Shown: in pieces, positions 35,484-44,111 of the stretch
Layout: each line of letters begins with the position of its first letter
How positions within the stretch are numbered: the stretch's first letter is position 1
NCBI GenBank assembly: GCA_041750975.1
Contig: JBGSYN010000256.1
Coordinates: 16,010-80,009, forward strand
Direction: 5' to 3'
Origin: JBGSYN01 sp041750975
GTDB taxonomy: Bacteria; Pseudomonadota; Alphaproteobacteria; Geminicoccales; Geminicoccaceae
DNA length: 64,000 nucleotides
Made by a program: the position numbers and the translations under genes
Notes under the pieces: generated by a model
The model's database searches: none
The model's input: only the letters and a program-made list of their open reading frames with translations
What the model was told of the DNA's origin: nothing

Positions 35484-35513
35484 TTGACATAAGTTTAGTA
35501 GAAAAGTTTAGTA
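35484..35513 (+). promoter_or_regulatory. promoter with tandem direct repeats upstream of the ABC-Dha operon
   Basis: TTGACA at 35484-35489 resembles a -35 box. AAGTTTAGTA occurs twice, at 35491-35500 and 35504-35513, a 13-base period, covering the spacer and the expected -10 region (TTTAGT or TAGTAA). A further partial copy (AAGGTTTA) follows. Repeats overlapping a promoter suggest repression; no regulator of known class is adjacent apart from the HTH gene at 44112. Confidence 0.5.
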
Positions 35514-35601
35514 AGGTTTATTGGCAGCGTCGCTGTCGAGCTATAGTGATATGCTTCGCAACGCATGCGGGGCCAAAATTGGTCAGGGAGACATCAAGAT
35601 C

Positions 35602-36933
35602 ATGCGTGCACTCTCAATGTGTCTGGCAACCGCAGGATTGGCGACGATCGCGGCGGTCAATGCCGGAACTGCCGAGGCTCAAGACCAGGAATTGACCCTG
35701 TGCTGGGCGGCCTGGGACCCCGCCAACGCGCTGGTGGAACTGTCGAAGGACTTCACCGAGCAAAGCGGCATTCAGATGAATTTCGAGTTCGTCCCATGGA
35801 CGAATTTCGCCGACCGCATGCTGAACGAACTAAACTCGGGCGGCCAACTCTGCGATCTGATGATCGGCGACAGCCAATGGATCGGCGGCGGCGCCACCTA
35901 CGGTCACTATGTGCAATTGAATGACTTCTTCGAGCAGGAAGGTATTTCGATGGACGATTTCATGCCGGCCGCAGTCTACGCCTATTCAACCTGGCCCAAG
36001 GGCTCGCCCAACTACTACGCTTTGCCAGCCATGGGCGATGCATTGGGCTGGGTCTACCGCCAGGACTGGTTCGAGCGCCCGGACATCCAGGAGGCCTTCC
36101 AAGCCGAGTATGGCCGCGAGCTCGGCGTTCCCGAGAACTGGGAACAGCTCAAGGAGATCGCCGAATTCTTTCAAGGACGAGAGATCGACGGCAAGACGGT
36201 CTATGGTGCGGCGATCTATACCGAGCGCGGTTCCGAGGGCATCACCATGGGTGTGACCGGTGCACTCTATCCCTGGGGCTTCGAGTATGAAAGCGAGCCC
36301 GGAACTTACCAGATGGAAGGCGTCGTGAACTCGCCCGAAGCGGTCGAAGCGCTGGAATTCTACAAGGAATTCTATGAGTGCTGCACACCACCCGGCCATT
36401 CGGACGCCTACATGGTCGCCAATCTCGATGCCTATAAATCCGGCCAAGTCGCGATGCAGAACAACTGGTTCGCCTTCTTTCCGGGTATCGCGAAGGATGA
36501 AGTCGTCGGCGGCGATGTCTCCGGCTTTTTCCACAATCCGCCCGCCAACCGCGAAGCGTCGACCCTTGGCGGCCAGGGCATCTCTGTTGTCGCTTATTCG
36601 GACAAACAGGAACAAGCGCTCGAATACATCAAGTGGTTCGCCCAGCCGGAGGTCCAGAAAAAATGGTGGGAACTCGGCGGCTATGCGGTGCACAATGACG
36701 TAACGGGCGATCCCGGGTTCCCGGACTCCACGCCGTTTGCCGCCGAATTCCTCGAAGCGATGAGCAACGTCAAGGATTTCTGGCAGGAGCCGACCTATGC
36801 CGAACTCCTCCAGGCGATGCAAAAGCGCGTTCATGACTATGTCGTCGCCGATCAGGGCACGGCCCAGGAAGCGCTCGACAAGCTGATCGAAGACTGGACC
36901 ATCACCTTCGAGGAGGACGGCAAGATCCAATAG
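35602..36933 (+). CDS. ABC transporter substrate-binding protein, family 1 (glycerol/sugar type)
   Basis: 443-residue periplasmic binding protein from ATG 35602. A signal peptide (MRALSMCLATAGLATIAAV, cleavage after TAEA) precedes a mature protein starting QDQELTLCWAAWDPANAL. The segments FTEQSGIQMNFEFVPWTNFA, DLMIGDSQWIGGGATYGHYV and YALPAMGDALGWVYRQDWF are characteristic of the family that accompanies DUF2160-type importers (GlpV-like in rhizobia). The substrate is not proved; coupling to dha genes favours glycerol, dihydroxyacetone or another small polyol. An AGGGAG site lies 11 bases upstream. A strong stem-loop follows the stop. Confidence 0.9.
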   Translation: MRALSMCLATAGLATIAAVNAGTAEAQDQELTLCWAAWDPANALVELSKDFTEQSGIQMNFEFVPWTNFADRMLNELNSGGQLCDLMIGDSQWIGGGATYGHYVQLNDFFEQEGISMDDFMPAAVYAYSTWPKGSPNYYALPAMGDALGWVYRQDWFERPDIQEAFQAEYGRELGVPENWEQLKEIAEFFQGREIDGKTVYGAAIYTERGSEGITMGVTGALYPWGFEYESEPGTYQMEGVVNSPEAVEALEFYKEFYECCTPPGHSDAYMVANLDAYKSGQVAMQNNWFAFFPGIAKDEVVGGDVSGFFHNPPANREASTLGGQGISVVAYSDKQEQALEYIKWFAQPEVQKKWWELGGYAVHNDVTGDPGFPDSTPFAAEFLEAMSNVKDFWQEPTYAELLQAMQKRVHDYVVADQGTAQEALDKLIEDWTITFEEDGKIQ

Positions 36934-36962
36934 GGTGCTTGCCTGATCCCACCGTTTCGGCT

Positions 36963-36995
36963 GGTCCGGCGGGTTCCATGAGGCCCCGCCGGACC
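36963..36995 (+). promoter_or_regulatory. intercistronic stem-loop after the binding-protein gene
   Basis: GGTCCGGCGGG and CCCGCCGGACC form a perfect 11-bp stem around an 11-base loop, between the binding protein and the first permease. No T-run follows. Such structures often stabilise the binding-protein mRNA or cause partial termination, so that the binding protein is made in excess. Confidence 0.7.
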
Positions 36996-37033
36996 TTCAC
37001 TCCCTCGAACAAGCGGGCCAGGATCGAAATCCG

Positions 37034-37984
37034 ATGGCATTGCAGGTGACCGACAAGCTCGCGGCCCGCGTCGCGCGGGCGACCCCGCCAAGGCTTGCAG
37101 GGCGCGTTCGCGGCATGTCCGATCGGACATTGGCCACGGTCTTCGTCGCACCGACCATCGTCTTGCTACTTGCCATCAACATCTTTCCCCTGCTCTGGAC
37201 GGTCTATCTCTCCTTCACGAACTTTCGCGCCAATCAGCCTGGCCGTCCGGTCGAATGGGTCGGCACGCGCAACTATGAGCGGCTCTTCGGCAGCGAAGAT
37301 ATCTGGGGCTACTTGCAGGTCACGGCGCATTTCGTCATCTGGACCATGCTGCTCCAGGTGCTGATCGGTCTGGGCCTGGCGCTGCTGATCAATCGCAATT
37401 TCAAAGGCGCCGGTCTCTGGACGACCGTGATCCTGATACCGATGATGCTCTCGCCGGCCGTGGTCGGCACCTTCTGGACCTATCTCTACCAGCCCCAGAT
37501 CGGCATCTTCTCCTATATCGTGAACGCCTTCGCCGATGTCGGCCCGCTCGACATGATCGGCTCGGTGGAATTGGCGCCCTGGTCGATCATCATCGTCGAT
37601 AGCTGGATGTGGACGCCCTACATCATGCTGCTGTGCCTCGCCGGGCTGCGCTCGATCCCGAACTATCTCTATGAGGCGGCTGAGATCGATCGTGCCAACG
37701 CCTTGCAGAAGTTCTGGTACGTCACCCTGCCCCGCGTCCTGCCGTTTTTGATGCTGGCGGTGCTGTTCCGCGGCATCGAAAACTTCAAGATGTTCGATAT
37801 GGTCGTCGAACTGACGTCGGGCGGACCGGGCTCCACCACCGAACTCGCCTCGATCAATCTCAAGCGCGAAGCTTTCGAGAAATGGCGCACGGGCTTCGCT
37901 TCGGCGTTCGCGGTGGTCCTGTTCGTTACCATTTTCGGCCTTGGCAGCATCTATGTGAAGGCGCTGAAGAAGGTGCGGACATGA
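37034..37984 (+). CDS. ABC transporter permease (MalF/UgpA-like)
   Basis: 316-residue inner-membrane permease, about six helices (TIVLLLAINIFPLLWTVYL, LLQVLIGLGLALLI, TVILIPMMLSPAVVGTFW). The cytoplasmic EAA loop is YEAAEIDRANALQKFWYVTL. It corresponds in position and type to GlpP of the rhizobial glycerol importer. Its stop overlaps the next permease start. Confidence 0.92.
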   Translation: MALQVTDKLAARVARATPPRLAGRVRGMSDRTLATVFVAPTIVLLLAINIFPLLWTVYLSFTNFRANQPGRPVEWVGTRNYERLFGSEDIWGYLQVTAHFVIWTMLLQVLIGLGLALLINRNFKGAGLWTTVILIPMMLSPAVVGTFWTYLYQPQIGIFSYIVNAFADVGPLDMIGSVELAPWSIIIVDSWMWTPYIMLLCLAGLRSIPNYLYEAAEIDRANALQKFWYVTLPRVLPFLMLAVLFRGIENFKMFDMVVELTSGGPGSTTELASINLKREAFEKWRTGFASAFAVVLFVTIFGLGSIYVKALKKVRT

Positions 37985-38931
37985 TGGCTCGGACCTTCAC
38001 GAAAGCCGGAGAATCTTCACCTCTTGGCCAGAGGATCGCCGGCGCCATCGTCGTCGCCTATGCGCTCATCACGATGATCCCGCTCTTGTGGATCGTCGCC
38101 ACCAGCTTCAAGTCACCCTCCGATGCGATCGCCTATCCGCCCGAGGTCTTCTTCGAGCCGACGCTCGAAGGCTATGTCAACCTTTTCACCTCGCGCTCGC
38201 GACAAACCCAAGACTATTTCGAAAGCCTCGGCCCGCCGCAAACCTGGTACGAGAGGATCGTACGGGATCGCAACATGGTCATCACCGGCCCGTCGCGCTT
38301 TCCCGAACGCTACTGGAATTCGATCGTCATCGGTTTCGGCTCAACTTTTCTCGCGGTGTTGCTGGGCACGCTCGCGGCCTACGCTTTCTCGCGTTTCAGG
38401 ATCCCGATCAAAGACGATTTGCTCTTTTTCATTCTCTCGACGCGCATGATGCCGCCGATAGCCGTCGCCATTCCAATATTCCTGATGTACCGCGAGCTTG
38501 GCCTCTCCGACACCAAGGCCGGGATGATTTTCCTCTATACGGCCGTCAATCTCTCGCTCTCGGTCTGGCTTCTCAAAGGCTTCGTCGACGAAATTCCTCG
38601 CGAGTACGAGGAAGCCGCAGTGATCGACGGCTACACGCGGTTTCAGGCCTTCTACAAGGTGGTGTTGCCGCAAATGCGCGCGGGCATCGCGGCCACCGCG
38701 ATCTTCTGCCTGATCTTTGCCTGGAACGAGTATGCCTTTGCGCTGCTCCTGACCTCCGGCAACGCGCAAACGGCCCCCCCTTTCATTCCGATCATCATTG
38801 GCGAAGGCGGTCTCGATTGGCCGGCAGTGGCCGCCGGCACCACACTGTTCTTGTTGCCGGTCGTCATCTTCACGGTCCTCCTGCGCAACCAACTCCTGCG
38901 AGGCATCACGTTCGGAGCGGTGCGCCGATGA
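37981..38931 (+). CDS. ABC transporter permease (MalG/UgpE-like)
   Basis: 316-residue second permease from ATG 37981 (overlapping the previous stop; a second ATG is at 37984). Six membrane helices and an EAA loop, EEAAVIDGYTRFQAFYKVVL. An extended periplasmic stretch after the first helix (YVNLFTSRSRQTQDYFESLG, about residues 60-110) is longer than in maltose-type MalG, a feature of the glycerol-importer subgroup as I recall it. Overlaps the next gene by four bases. Confidence 0.92.
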   Translation: MMARTFTKAGESSPLGQRIAGAIVVAYALITMIPLLWIVATSFKSPSDAIAYPPEVFFEPTLEGYVNLFTSRSRQTQDYFESLGPPQTWYERIVRDRNMVITGPSRFPERYWNSIVIGFGSTFLAVLLGTLAAYAFSRFRIPIKDDLLFFILSTRMMPPIAVAIPIFLMYRELGLSDTKAGMIFLYTAVNLSLSVWLLKGFVDEIPREYEEAAVIDGYTRFQAFYKVVLPQMRAGIAATAIFCLIFAWNEYAFALLLTSGNAQTAPPFIPIIIGEGGLDWPAVAAGTTLFLLPVVIFTVLLRNQLLRGITFGAVRR

Positions 38932-39098
38932 ACCGGCTGTTCAAAAGACGGCCCTGGGAGAACAGTGCGACCGCATTGATCGTACTCGGCGTCTTTATGT
39001 TGATGCAGCCCTTCTCGATGTGGCTGTTCGGCTGGTCGTTCGCGATCATTCTCATTGGCACCGTCGGCTTCATCGTCGTCAGCCATTTTCCGGAATGA
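38928..39098 (+). CDS. DUF2160 small membrane protein (GlpU-like)
   Basis: 56 residues, two hydrophobic helices (TALIVLGVFMLMQPFSMWLF and WSFAIILIGTVGFIVVSHF). Starts on the ATG overlapping the permease stop. Proteins of this type sit in rhizobial glycerol ABC operons between permease and ATPase genes; function unknown, possibly an accessory subunit of the permease. It is the best marker that this importer belongs to the glycerol-type group. Confidence 0.85.
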   Translation: MNRLFKRRPWENSATALIVLGVFMLMQPFSMWLFGWSFAIILIGTVGFIVVSHFPE

Positions 39099-39104
39099 AC
39101 GACG

Positions 39105-40202
39105 ATGGCTGAAATCCGCATCGACAATGTGAGCAAGCACTTCGGAGACTTCGTTGCGGTCCGCGGCTCGACGTTCACGATCCGGGATGGCGAGTTCTTC
39201 GTCATGCTCGGACCGTCGGGCTGCGGCAAGACCACGACCCTGAGAATGGTCGCCGGTCTCGAAATTCCGTCCGGCGGCCGCATCACTCTGGCCGGCGAGG
39301 ACGTGACGATGAAGCGCGGCCGCGAGCGTGACATCGCCTTCGTCTTTCAGCTCTTCGCGCTCTACCCGCATATGAATGTGCGCCAGAACATTTCCTTCCC
39401 GCTGCGCATCCAGGGTCTGCCGCGGCGCGAAATCCGTGAGCGCACCGAAGATGTGGCAAGGATGCTGCAGATCGACCATCTATTGGCGTCTGCCGTGGGC
39501 GGCCTCTCGTCCGGAGATCGTCAGCGAGTGGCGCTCGGCCGCGCCATCGTTCGCCGCGCCAAGGCCTTTTTGATGGACGAGCCTTTGGGCGCGCTCGATG
39601 CCGAGTTCCGCGAACTGATGTGCGAAGAGCTGCGGCTGCTTCACAACCGCATCGGTGCGACGACCGTGTATGTTACGCACGATCAGATCGAAGCGATGGC
39701 GATGGCCGATCGGGTCTGCGTCATGAACCACGCCGAAGTGCTGCAGATCGGCCCGCCGCTCGAGGTCTATGAGCGGCCGGCGACGAGGTTCGTCGCCGGT
39801 TTCCTCGGCTCGCCCTCGATGAATTTCCTTCCCGCCCGCGGCGGATTGCCCAAAGGCGCCCGCGAAGTTGACGTCGAGGGCTCGATGATCCGAATGCCCG
39901 AGACCCGCGCACCTCTCGAAACCTCGAACGCCATGCTGGGCGCACGTCCGGAACATATCAGCATCAGCGACGCCGGCCCGATGCGAGGACGCGTGTTCGG
40001 CATCGAATATATGGGGGCCCGCCAGCTCGTCACCGTCGATACGGCAGCAGGTCGCCTCAAAGTCAGGACACCCAACAATGTGCGCGTCCACTACGGGGAA
40101 ATGGTCGGGCTGGAATTCGCTTCGGAGCGTCTGATCCTGTTCGACGCCGCGACCGACCGTGCGGTTCCAAGTGCCCTTTTCAGCGAGGCCGTTCATGGCT
40201 GA
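39105..40202 (+). CDS. ABC transporter ATPase 1 (UgpC/GlpS-like)
   Basis: 365 residues. Walker A GPSGCGKTT, Q-loop FVFQLFALYPHMNV, Walker B AFLMDEPLGALDAEF, H-loop YVTHDQIEAMAMAD, then a C-terminal TOBE-type domain. The signature motif reads GLSSGDRQRVALGRA instead of LSGGQ, so this subunit's composite ATPase site may be weak. It is followed by a second, normal ATPase; importers with two different ATPase genes are known for glycerol in rhizobia (GlpS, GlpT). Confidence 0.92.
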   Translation: MAEIRIDNVSKHFGDFVAVRGSTFTIRDGEFFVMLGPSGCGKTTTLRMVAGLEIPSGGRITLAGEDVTMKRGRERDIAFVFQLFALYPHMNVRQNISFPLRIQGLPRREIRERTEDVARMLQIDHLLASAVGGLSSGDRQRVALGRAIVRRAKAFLMDEPLGALDAEFRELMCEELRLLHNRIGATTVYVTHDQIEAMAMADRVCVMNHAEVLQIGPPLEVYERPATRFVAGFLGSPSMNFLPARGGLPKGAREVDVEGSMIRMPETRAPLETSNAMLGARPEHISISDAGPMRGRVFGIEYMGARQLVTVDTAAGRLKVRTPNNVRVHYGEMVGLEFASERLILFDAATDRAVPSALFSEAVHG

Positions 40203-41214
40203 AGCGAGCCTGATCGGCGTGACGAGGCGCTTTGGCCCCATCACCGCCGTCGATGAGATCGACCTTGTCGTGGCCGACGGCGAGTTTCTCGTGCTGCTCG
40301 GACCGACGGGTGCCGGCAAGACGACGACGCTTCGGCTCTTTGCCGGACTGGAGCTTCCCGATCGGGGCCGGGTCGAGATCGGCGGCGATGACGTGACCGT
40401 ACTCCCACCTTCGGCCCGCGATGTTGCCTTCGTGTTTCAGCAATACTCGCTCTATCCACACTATACCGTTTTCGACAATCTCGCCTTTCCGCTGCGTGCA
40501 CCGGGCCGCCAGCTCGGCTCGGACGCGATCAAAAGACGGGTCGGCGAGATCGCGGAAACCCTGCGCATTGCCCATAAGCTCCAGAACCGCGCGACCGAGC
40601 TTTCCGGTGGCGAGATGCAGCGGGTGGCCTTGGGCCGCGCACTCGTTCGAACACCCTCACTCTTTTTGATGGATGAGCCGCTCTCGTCGCTCGATGCGAA
40701 GCTGCGCGAGGAACTCAGGCTCGAGCTCAAAAGGATTCAGCGCGATCTTGGCGCCACAATCATTTTCGTGACCCACGATCAGCTCGAGGCGATGACCCTG
40801 GCCGATCGGATCGGCATCCTGCGTGAAGGACGCTTGGTCCAGACCGGCACGCCGCAACAGGTCTATCAGTGTCCGACCAGTGTCTATGCGGCACAGCGAT
40901 TGGGTAGCCCGCCCATCAACCTATTGCGTCTCGATACGGAGGGCTTGCCTCAGGCGCCGGCGACGGCGGCACGTGCCGGCGTGCGGCCCGAGGACATCGC
41001 CGTGGCCGCCGAGAGAGGACGCGAAGCCCGCGTCCTCGCGGTCGAGCGGCTTGGCGGCGAGACCGTGGCACTGTTGGATCTCGATGGGCAAACCCTGCAT
41101 GCACTCCTCGACGCCCATGTTCGTCTGGAAGAAGGGGCGACGACACGCATCGCCGTTCGCACCATGGAACCGATCTGGTTCGATCATGACGATCGGCGTG
41201 TCGGCCATGGTTGA
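40195..41214 (+). CDS. ABC transporter ATPase 2 (UgpC/GlpT-like)
   Basis: 339 residues from ATG 40195, overlapping ATPase 1 by eight bases. Walker A GPTGAGKTT, Q-loop FVFQQYSLYPHYTV, signature ELSGGEMQRVALGRAL, Walker B LFLMDEPLSSLDAKL, H-loop FVTHDQLEAMTLAD, and a C-terminal TOBE domain. Probably forms a heterodimer with ATPase 1. The last importer gene; dhaL follows after 14 bases. Confidence 0.93.
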   Translation: MAEASLIGVTRRFGPITAVDEIDLVVADGEFLVLLGPTGAGKTTTLRLFAGLELPDRGRVEIGGDDVTVLPPSARDVAFVFQQYSLYPHYTVFDNLAFPLRAPGRQLGSDAIKRRVGEIAETLRIAHKLQNRATELSGGEMQRVALGRALVRTPSLFLMDEPLSSLDAKLREELRLELKRIQRDLGATIIFVTHDQLEAMTLADRIGILREGRLVQTGTPQQVYQCPTSVYAAQRLGSPPINLLRLDTEGLPQAPATAARAGVRPEDIAVAAERGREARVLAVERLGGETVALLDLDGQTLHALLDAHVRLEEGATTRIAVRTMEPIWFDHDDRRVGHG

Positions 41215-41228
41215 AAAGGAGATGGCCA

Positions 41229-41834
41229 TTGTCCGACGATAACCTGATCCCTGACCTGATCGCCAAGATCACGGCAGCCATCGACCATCATGCCCACGAG
41301 CTTTCGGAACTCGACCGGGCGATCGGCGATGGCGACCATGGGCTCAACATGCGGCGCGGCTTCAAGGCAGTTGCGGAAACGGCGCCTGAACTCGAGGCCC
41401 TCGGTTTCGGCGAGGCTTTGCAGAAGGCAGGCATGACGCTTGTCATGAAGGTCGGTGGCGCTTCGGGTCCCCTCTACGGATCGGCGCTGATGGCGATGGG
41501 CAAGCACGCCGACGGCCCACCTTCGAGTTCGACCGATGCGGCGGCTCTCCTCGAAGCCGGTATCGAGGCCATCAAGAAGCGCGGCAAGTCGGACGCAGGT
41601 GCGAAGACCATGCTGGACGTGCTGATCCCTGTGCACCAGGCGGTTGTCGCGGGAGCCGACGTGCCATCCGTGCGTGAGGCCGCCGCATCCGCGCTCGAGG
41701 CGACGGGCCCGATGCGGGCGACCAAGGGGCGCGCCGCTTTCCTCGGCGAGCGATCGATCGGCCATGTGGACCCCGGTGCTCGATCGTCCGCGCTGATCAT
41801 CGCCGCCGTTTGCGACGTGCTGGAAAAGAAATGA
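41229..41834 (+). CDS. dhaL: dihydroxyacetone kinase ADP-binding subunit DhaL
   Basis: 201 residues. DhaL carries a tightly bound ADP that is rephosphorylated by DhaM and passes the phosphate to dihydroxyacetone held on DhaK. Motifs: AIGDGDHGLNMRRGF (Mg/ADP ligands), KVGGASGPLYGSALM, SDAGAKTMLDVLIPV and GRAAFLGERSIGHVDPGA. The start is TTG 41229, fixed by AAAGGAG 8 bases upstream. Overlaps dhaM by four bases. The ADP rather than ATP type is inferred from the partnering dhaM, HPr and enzyme I. Confidence 0.94.
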   Translation: MSDDNLIPDLIAKITAAIDHHAHELSELDRAIGDGDHGLNMRRGFKAVAETAPELEALGFGEALQKAGMTLVMKVGGASGPLYGSALMAMGKHADGPPSSSTDAAALLEAGIEAIKKRGKSDAGAKTMLDVLIPVHQAVVAGADVPSVREAAASALEATGPMRATKGRAAFLGERSIGHVDPGARSSALIIAAVCDVLEKK

Positions 41835-42220
41835 ACGACCATGTTGCGATCGTCATCGTTTCGCACTCTCCCGATGTCGCCAGAGGTGCTGCGGATATGG
41901 TCCGGCAAATGGTCGGCGATGAGATCCGCGTCGCCGCCTGCGGCGGCAATCCGGAAGGTGGGCTGGGAACCGACGTCGAAGCCATTCGATGTGCCATCGA
42001 CCAAGTGTACACGCCCAAAGGCGTTGCGGTGTTGGTCGATCTGGGCGGTGCCGAAACCAATTCCGAGATGGCGATCGAGCTGCTCGGCCCGGAAAAGGCC
42101 GCCAACATCGTGATTTGCAATGCGCCCATTGTCGAAGGTTCGGTGATGGCGGCAACCGAGGCCTCCGGCGGCTCGGATCTCGCGACCGTGAGGGCCACCG
42201 CCGAGGATTTTCAGGCATGA
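41831..42220 (+). CDS. dhaM: PTS-dependent dihydroxyacetone kinase phosphoryl donor DhaM (EIIA domain only)
   Basis: 129-residue EIIA-Man-like domain. The N-terminal HVAIVIVSHSPDVARGAADM places the phosphorylated His at residue 12; VAVLVDLGGAETNSEMAIEL and CNAPIVEGSVMAATEASGG are conserved DhaM segments. In E. coli, DhaM is fused to HPr and an enzyme I fragment; here those are separate downstream genes. Overlaps both neighbours by four bases. Confidence 0.93.
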   Translation: MNDHVAIVIVSHSPDVARGAADMVRQMVGDEIRVAACGGNPEGGLGTDVEAIRCAIDQVYTPKGVAVLVDLGGAETNSEMAIELLGPEKAANIVICNAPIVEGSVMAATEASGGSDLATVRATAEDFQA

Positions 42221-42513
42221 CCGAAGCCGCTTCCGACCAGCTCTGGCACGAGGGTGCTGCCATCATCCGAGATGAGACCGGCCTTCATGCGCGTCCGGCG
42301 GTTCGGCTGACCAAGCTTGCCAAACGGTTCGATGCGACGGTCGAGATCCGCGCCGATGGGCAGGAGCGCTGGGTCAATGCCAAATCGCCCAATGCCGTGA
42401 TGAAGCTCAAGGCATCGCACGAAACCCGTCTCAACATTCGTGCCTCCGGTGACGATGCCGAAAACGCCGTTACGGCCATCGTCGGATTGGTCGATCGCAA
42501 TTTCGATGACTGA
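42217..42513 (+). CDS. HPr-like phosphocarrier protein dedicated to Dha kinase
   Basis: 98-residue HPr. Active-site His24 in DETGLHARPAVRLTKLAKRF; the regulatory-serine region reads NAKSPNAVMKLKA. It would carry phosphate from the adjacent enzyme I to DhaM. About 10 residues longer at the N-terminus than typical HPr. Sits in a row of overlapping genes. Confidence 0.92.
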   Translation: MTEAASDQLWHEGAAIIRDETGLHARPAVRLTKLAKRFDATVEIRADGQERWVNAKSPNAVMKLKASHETRLNIRASGDDAENAVTAIVGLVDRNFDD

Positions 42514-44110
42514 TGGTCCAGACGAGCGCGTCCTCAGTGGGATTGCCGTCACCAGCGGTGTCGTTCTGGGAACGATATTTTGGCGCGGGACGCAGCATCG
42601 CGCGCGGACCGCGGGGGCGCCGCAGGAGGAGCGGCAAGCCTTGCAGCGGGCGATCGACAATGCTGTCGGTGAACTCGAGCAGCTTTCCAAAGAGCAGGAC
42701 CAACTCGCCGCCGATATTCTCGAGTTCCAACTCGCCCTCCTCGAGGACGACGATATTCTCAAGCCGGTTCATGAGAGGATCGATTCCGGAGCTTCCGCCG
42801 ACGATGCCTGGAGGGAGATCATCGATCGGGAAATCGCGGAATATGCATCGGCGGCCGACCAATACATGGCGGCCCGTTCGAGCGATCTCGCCGACCTTCG
42901 CGAGCGCGTTTTAATGGCGCTCACCGGCTCGCATCCCCATCGAGACGAACTGCCTCGGAGCGCCATTCTCCTCGCCGATGACCTAGCGCCCTCCGCATTT
43001 CTTTCCCTCGATTTCGAAAGAGTTGGCGGTCTGGCCCTGTTTCAAGGCAATCCTACAAGCCATGTGGCGCTCCTGGCACGCGCCCGCGGCGTGCCGATGG
43101 TCGTGGGCCTTGGACCAAAGCCCGACAATCTCGCTGCCTCGATCATGGCCGCACTCGACGCCGATGCCGGTACGCTGACGCTGGCTCCGACCGCAGCGGC
43201 ACTTGCCGCGTTCGAGCAGCGCATCGAAACCGCCTCGGCGGATGAACGCCTGGCATCGCTTGCGGCCCACCAGCCTGCGAAAACCGTGGGTGGCCGACCG
43301 ATCAGGGTCCTCGTCAACATCGACGATCCCGGTCTCGTCGAGGCGCTCGATCCTGAGATTTGCGATGGGGTCGGATTGACCCGCACGGAGTTCCTCTTCA
43401 GCGGCAACCGACTGCCGGACGAGGAAGCTCAATATCGCTTCTATGCGAGGCTCATCGGTTGGGCCGCTGGCCGTCCGGTGACGATCCGAACCCTCGATGC
43501 CGGCGGCGACAAGCCGATCCCGAGTGTCACGATCGACGGCGAGAGCAATCCTTTTTTGGGCGTCCGCGGGCTTCGTCTCTCGCTCCGCCGTCCTGAATTG
43601 TTCCGGGAACAGCTTCGGGCCTTGGCACGGGCCGCAGCCCTCGGTCCGCTCAAGATCATGGTGCCGATGGTGACGAACGGAGCGGAGCTCAGGGAAGCGC
43701 ACCAGCACCTCGACGCCGTTCTCGACGATCTCAAAGAGCGGGACATCGAGCACGCGCGACCCAAGCTCGGCATCATGGTCGAGACGCCGGCAGCGGCCCT
43801 TGCCTGCGGCGATTGGGGTGCGGACTTTCTATCGATCGGCTCCAACGACCTCATCCAGTACGTCACCGCATCGGCCAGGGACAATCCGAATGTGGCTGAC
43901 CTTGCCGATCCGCGTCATCCGGCGGTTTTGGAGCTCATCGGGCGGACCATCGAGACCGGTCGCAAGAAGGGTATCGAAGTGAGCCTTTGTGGCGACATGG
44001 CCTCCTCGCCGGCGCTTGTGCCACTTCTGCTAGACCTCGGGCTTGAGGTGTTTTCGGTGGCGCCCGCACAGATCGGCAGGGTCAAAAATGTGATCGCCGA
44101 AAGCCCGTGA
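42506..44110 (+). CDS. PEP-protein phosphotransferase (PTS enzyme I)
   Basis: 534 residues from ATG 42506, overlapping the HPr gene by eight bases. The phosphohistidine is His186 in FQGNPTSHVALLARARG (family usually GGRTSHTAIMAR). The C-terminal PEP-binding barrel has GVGLTRTEFLFSG, RTLDAGGDKPIPSV, PFLGVRGLRLSLRRPELF, SIGSNDLIQYVTA and the Cys in SLCGDMASSP. It should start the PEP-to-DhaM phosphate relay. As no sugar permease EIIC is present, it serves kinase chemistry rather than group translocation. Confidence 0.93.
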   Translation: MTDGPDERVLSGIAVTSGVVLGTIFWRGTQHRARTAGAPQEERQALQRAIDNAVGELEQLSKEQDQLAADILEFQLALLEDDDILKPVHERIDSGASADDAWREIIDREIAEYASAADQYMAARSSDLADLRERVLMALTGSHPHRDELPRSAILLADDLAPSAFLSLDFERVGGLALFQGNPTSHVALLARARGVPMVVGLGPKPDNLAASIMAALDADAGTLTLAPTAAALAAFEQRIETASADERLASLAAHQPAKTVGGRPIRVLVNIDDPGLVEALDPEICDGVGLTRTEFLFSGNRLPDEEAQYRFYARLIGWAAGRPVTIRTLDAGGDKPIPSVTIDGESNPFLGVRGLRLSLRRPELFREQLRALARAAALGPLKIMVPMVTNGAELREAHQHLDAVLDDLKERDIEHARPKLGIMVETPAAALACGDWGADFLSIGSNDLIQYVTASARDNPNVADLADPRHPAVLELIGRTIETGRKKGIEVSLCGDMASSPALVPLLLDLGLEVFSVAPAQIGRVKNVIAESP

Positions 44111-44111
44111 C

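Noticed and set aside
35986..36930. Minus-strand frame of 314 codons opposite the ABC binding-protein gene
   Set aside because: Shadow frame; the plus-strand product has a signal peptide and family motifs.
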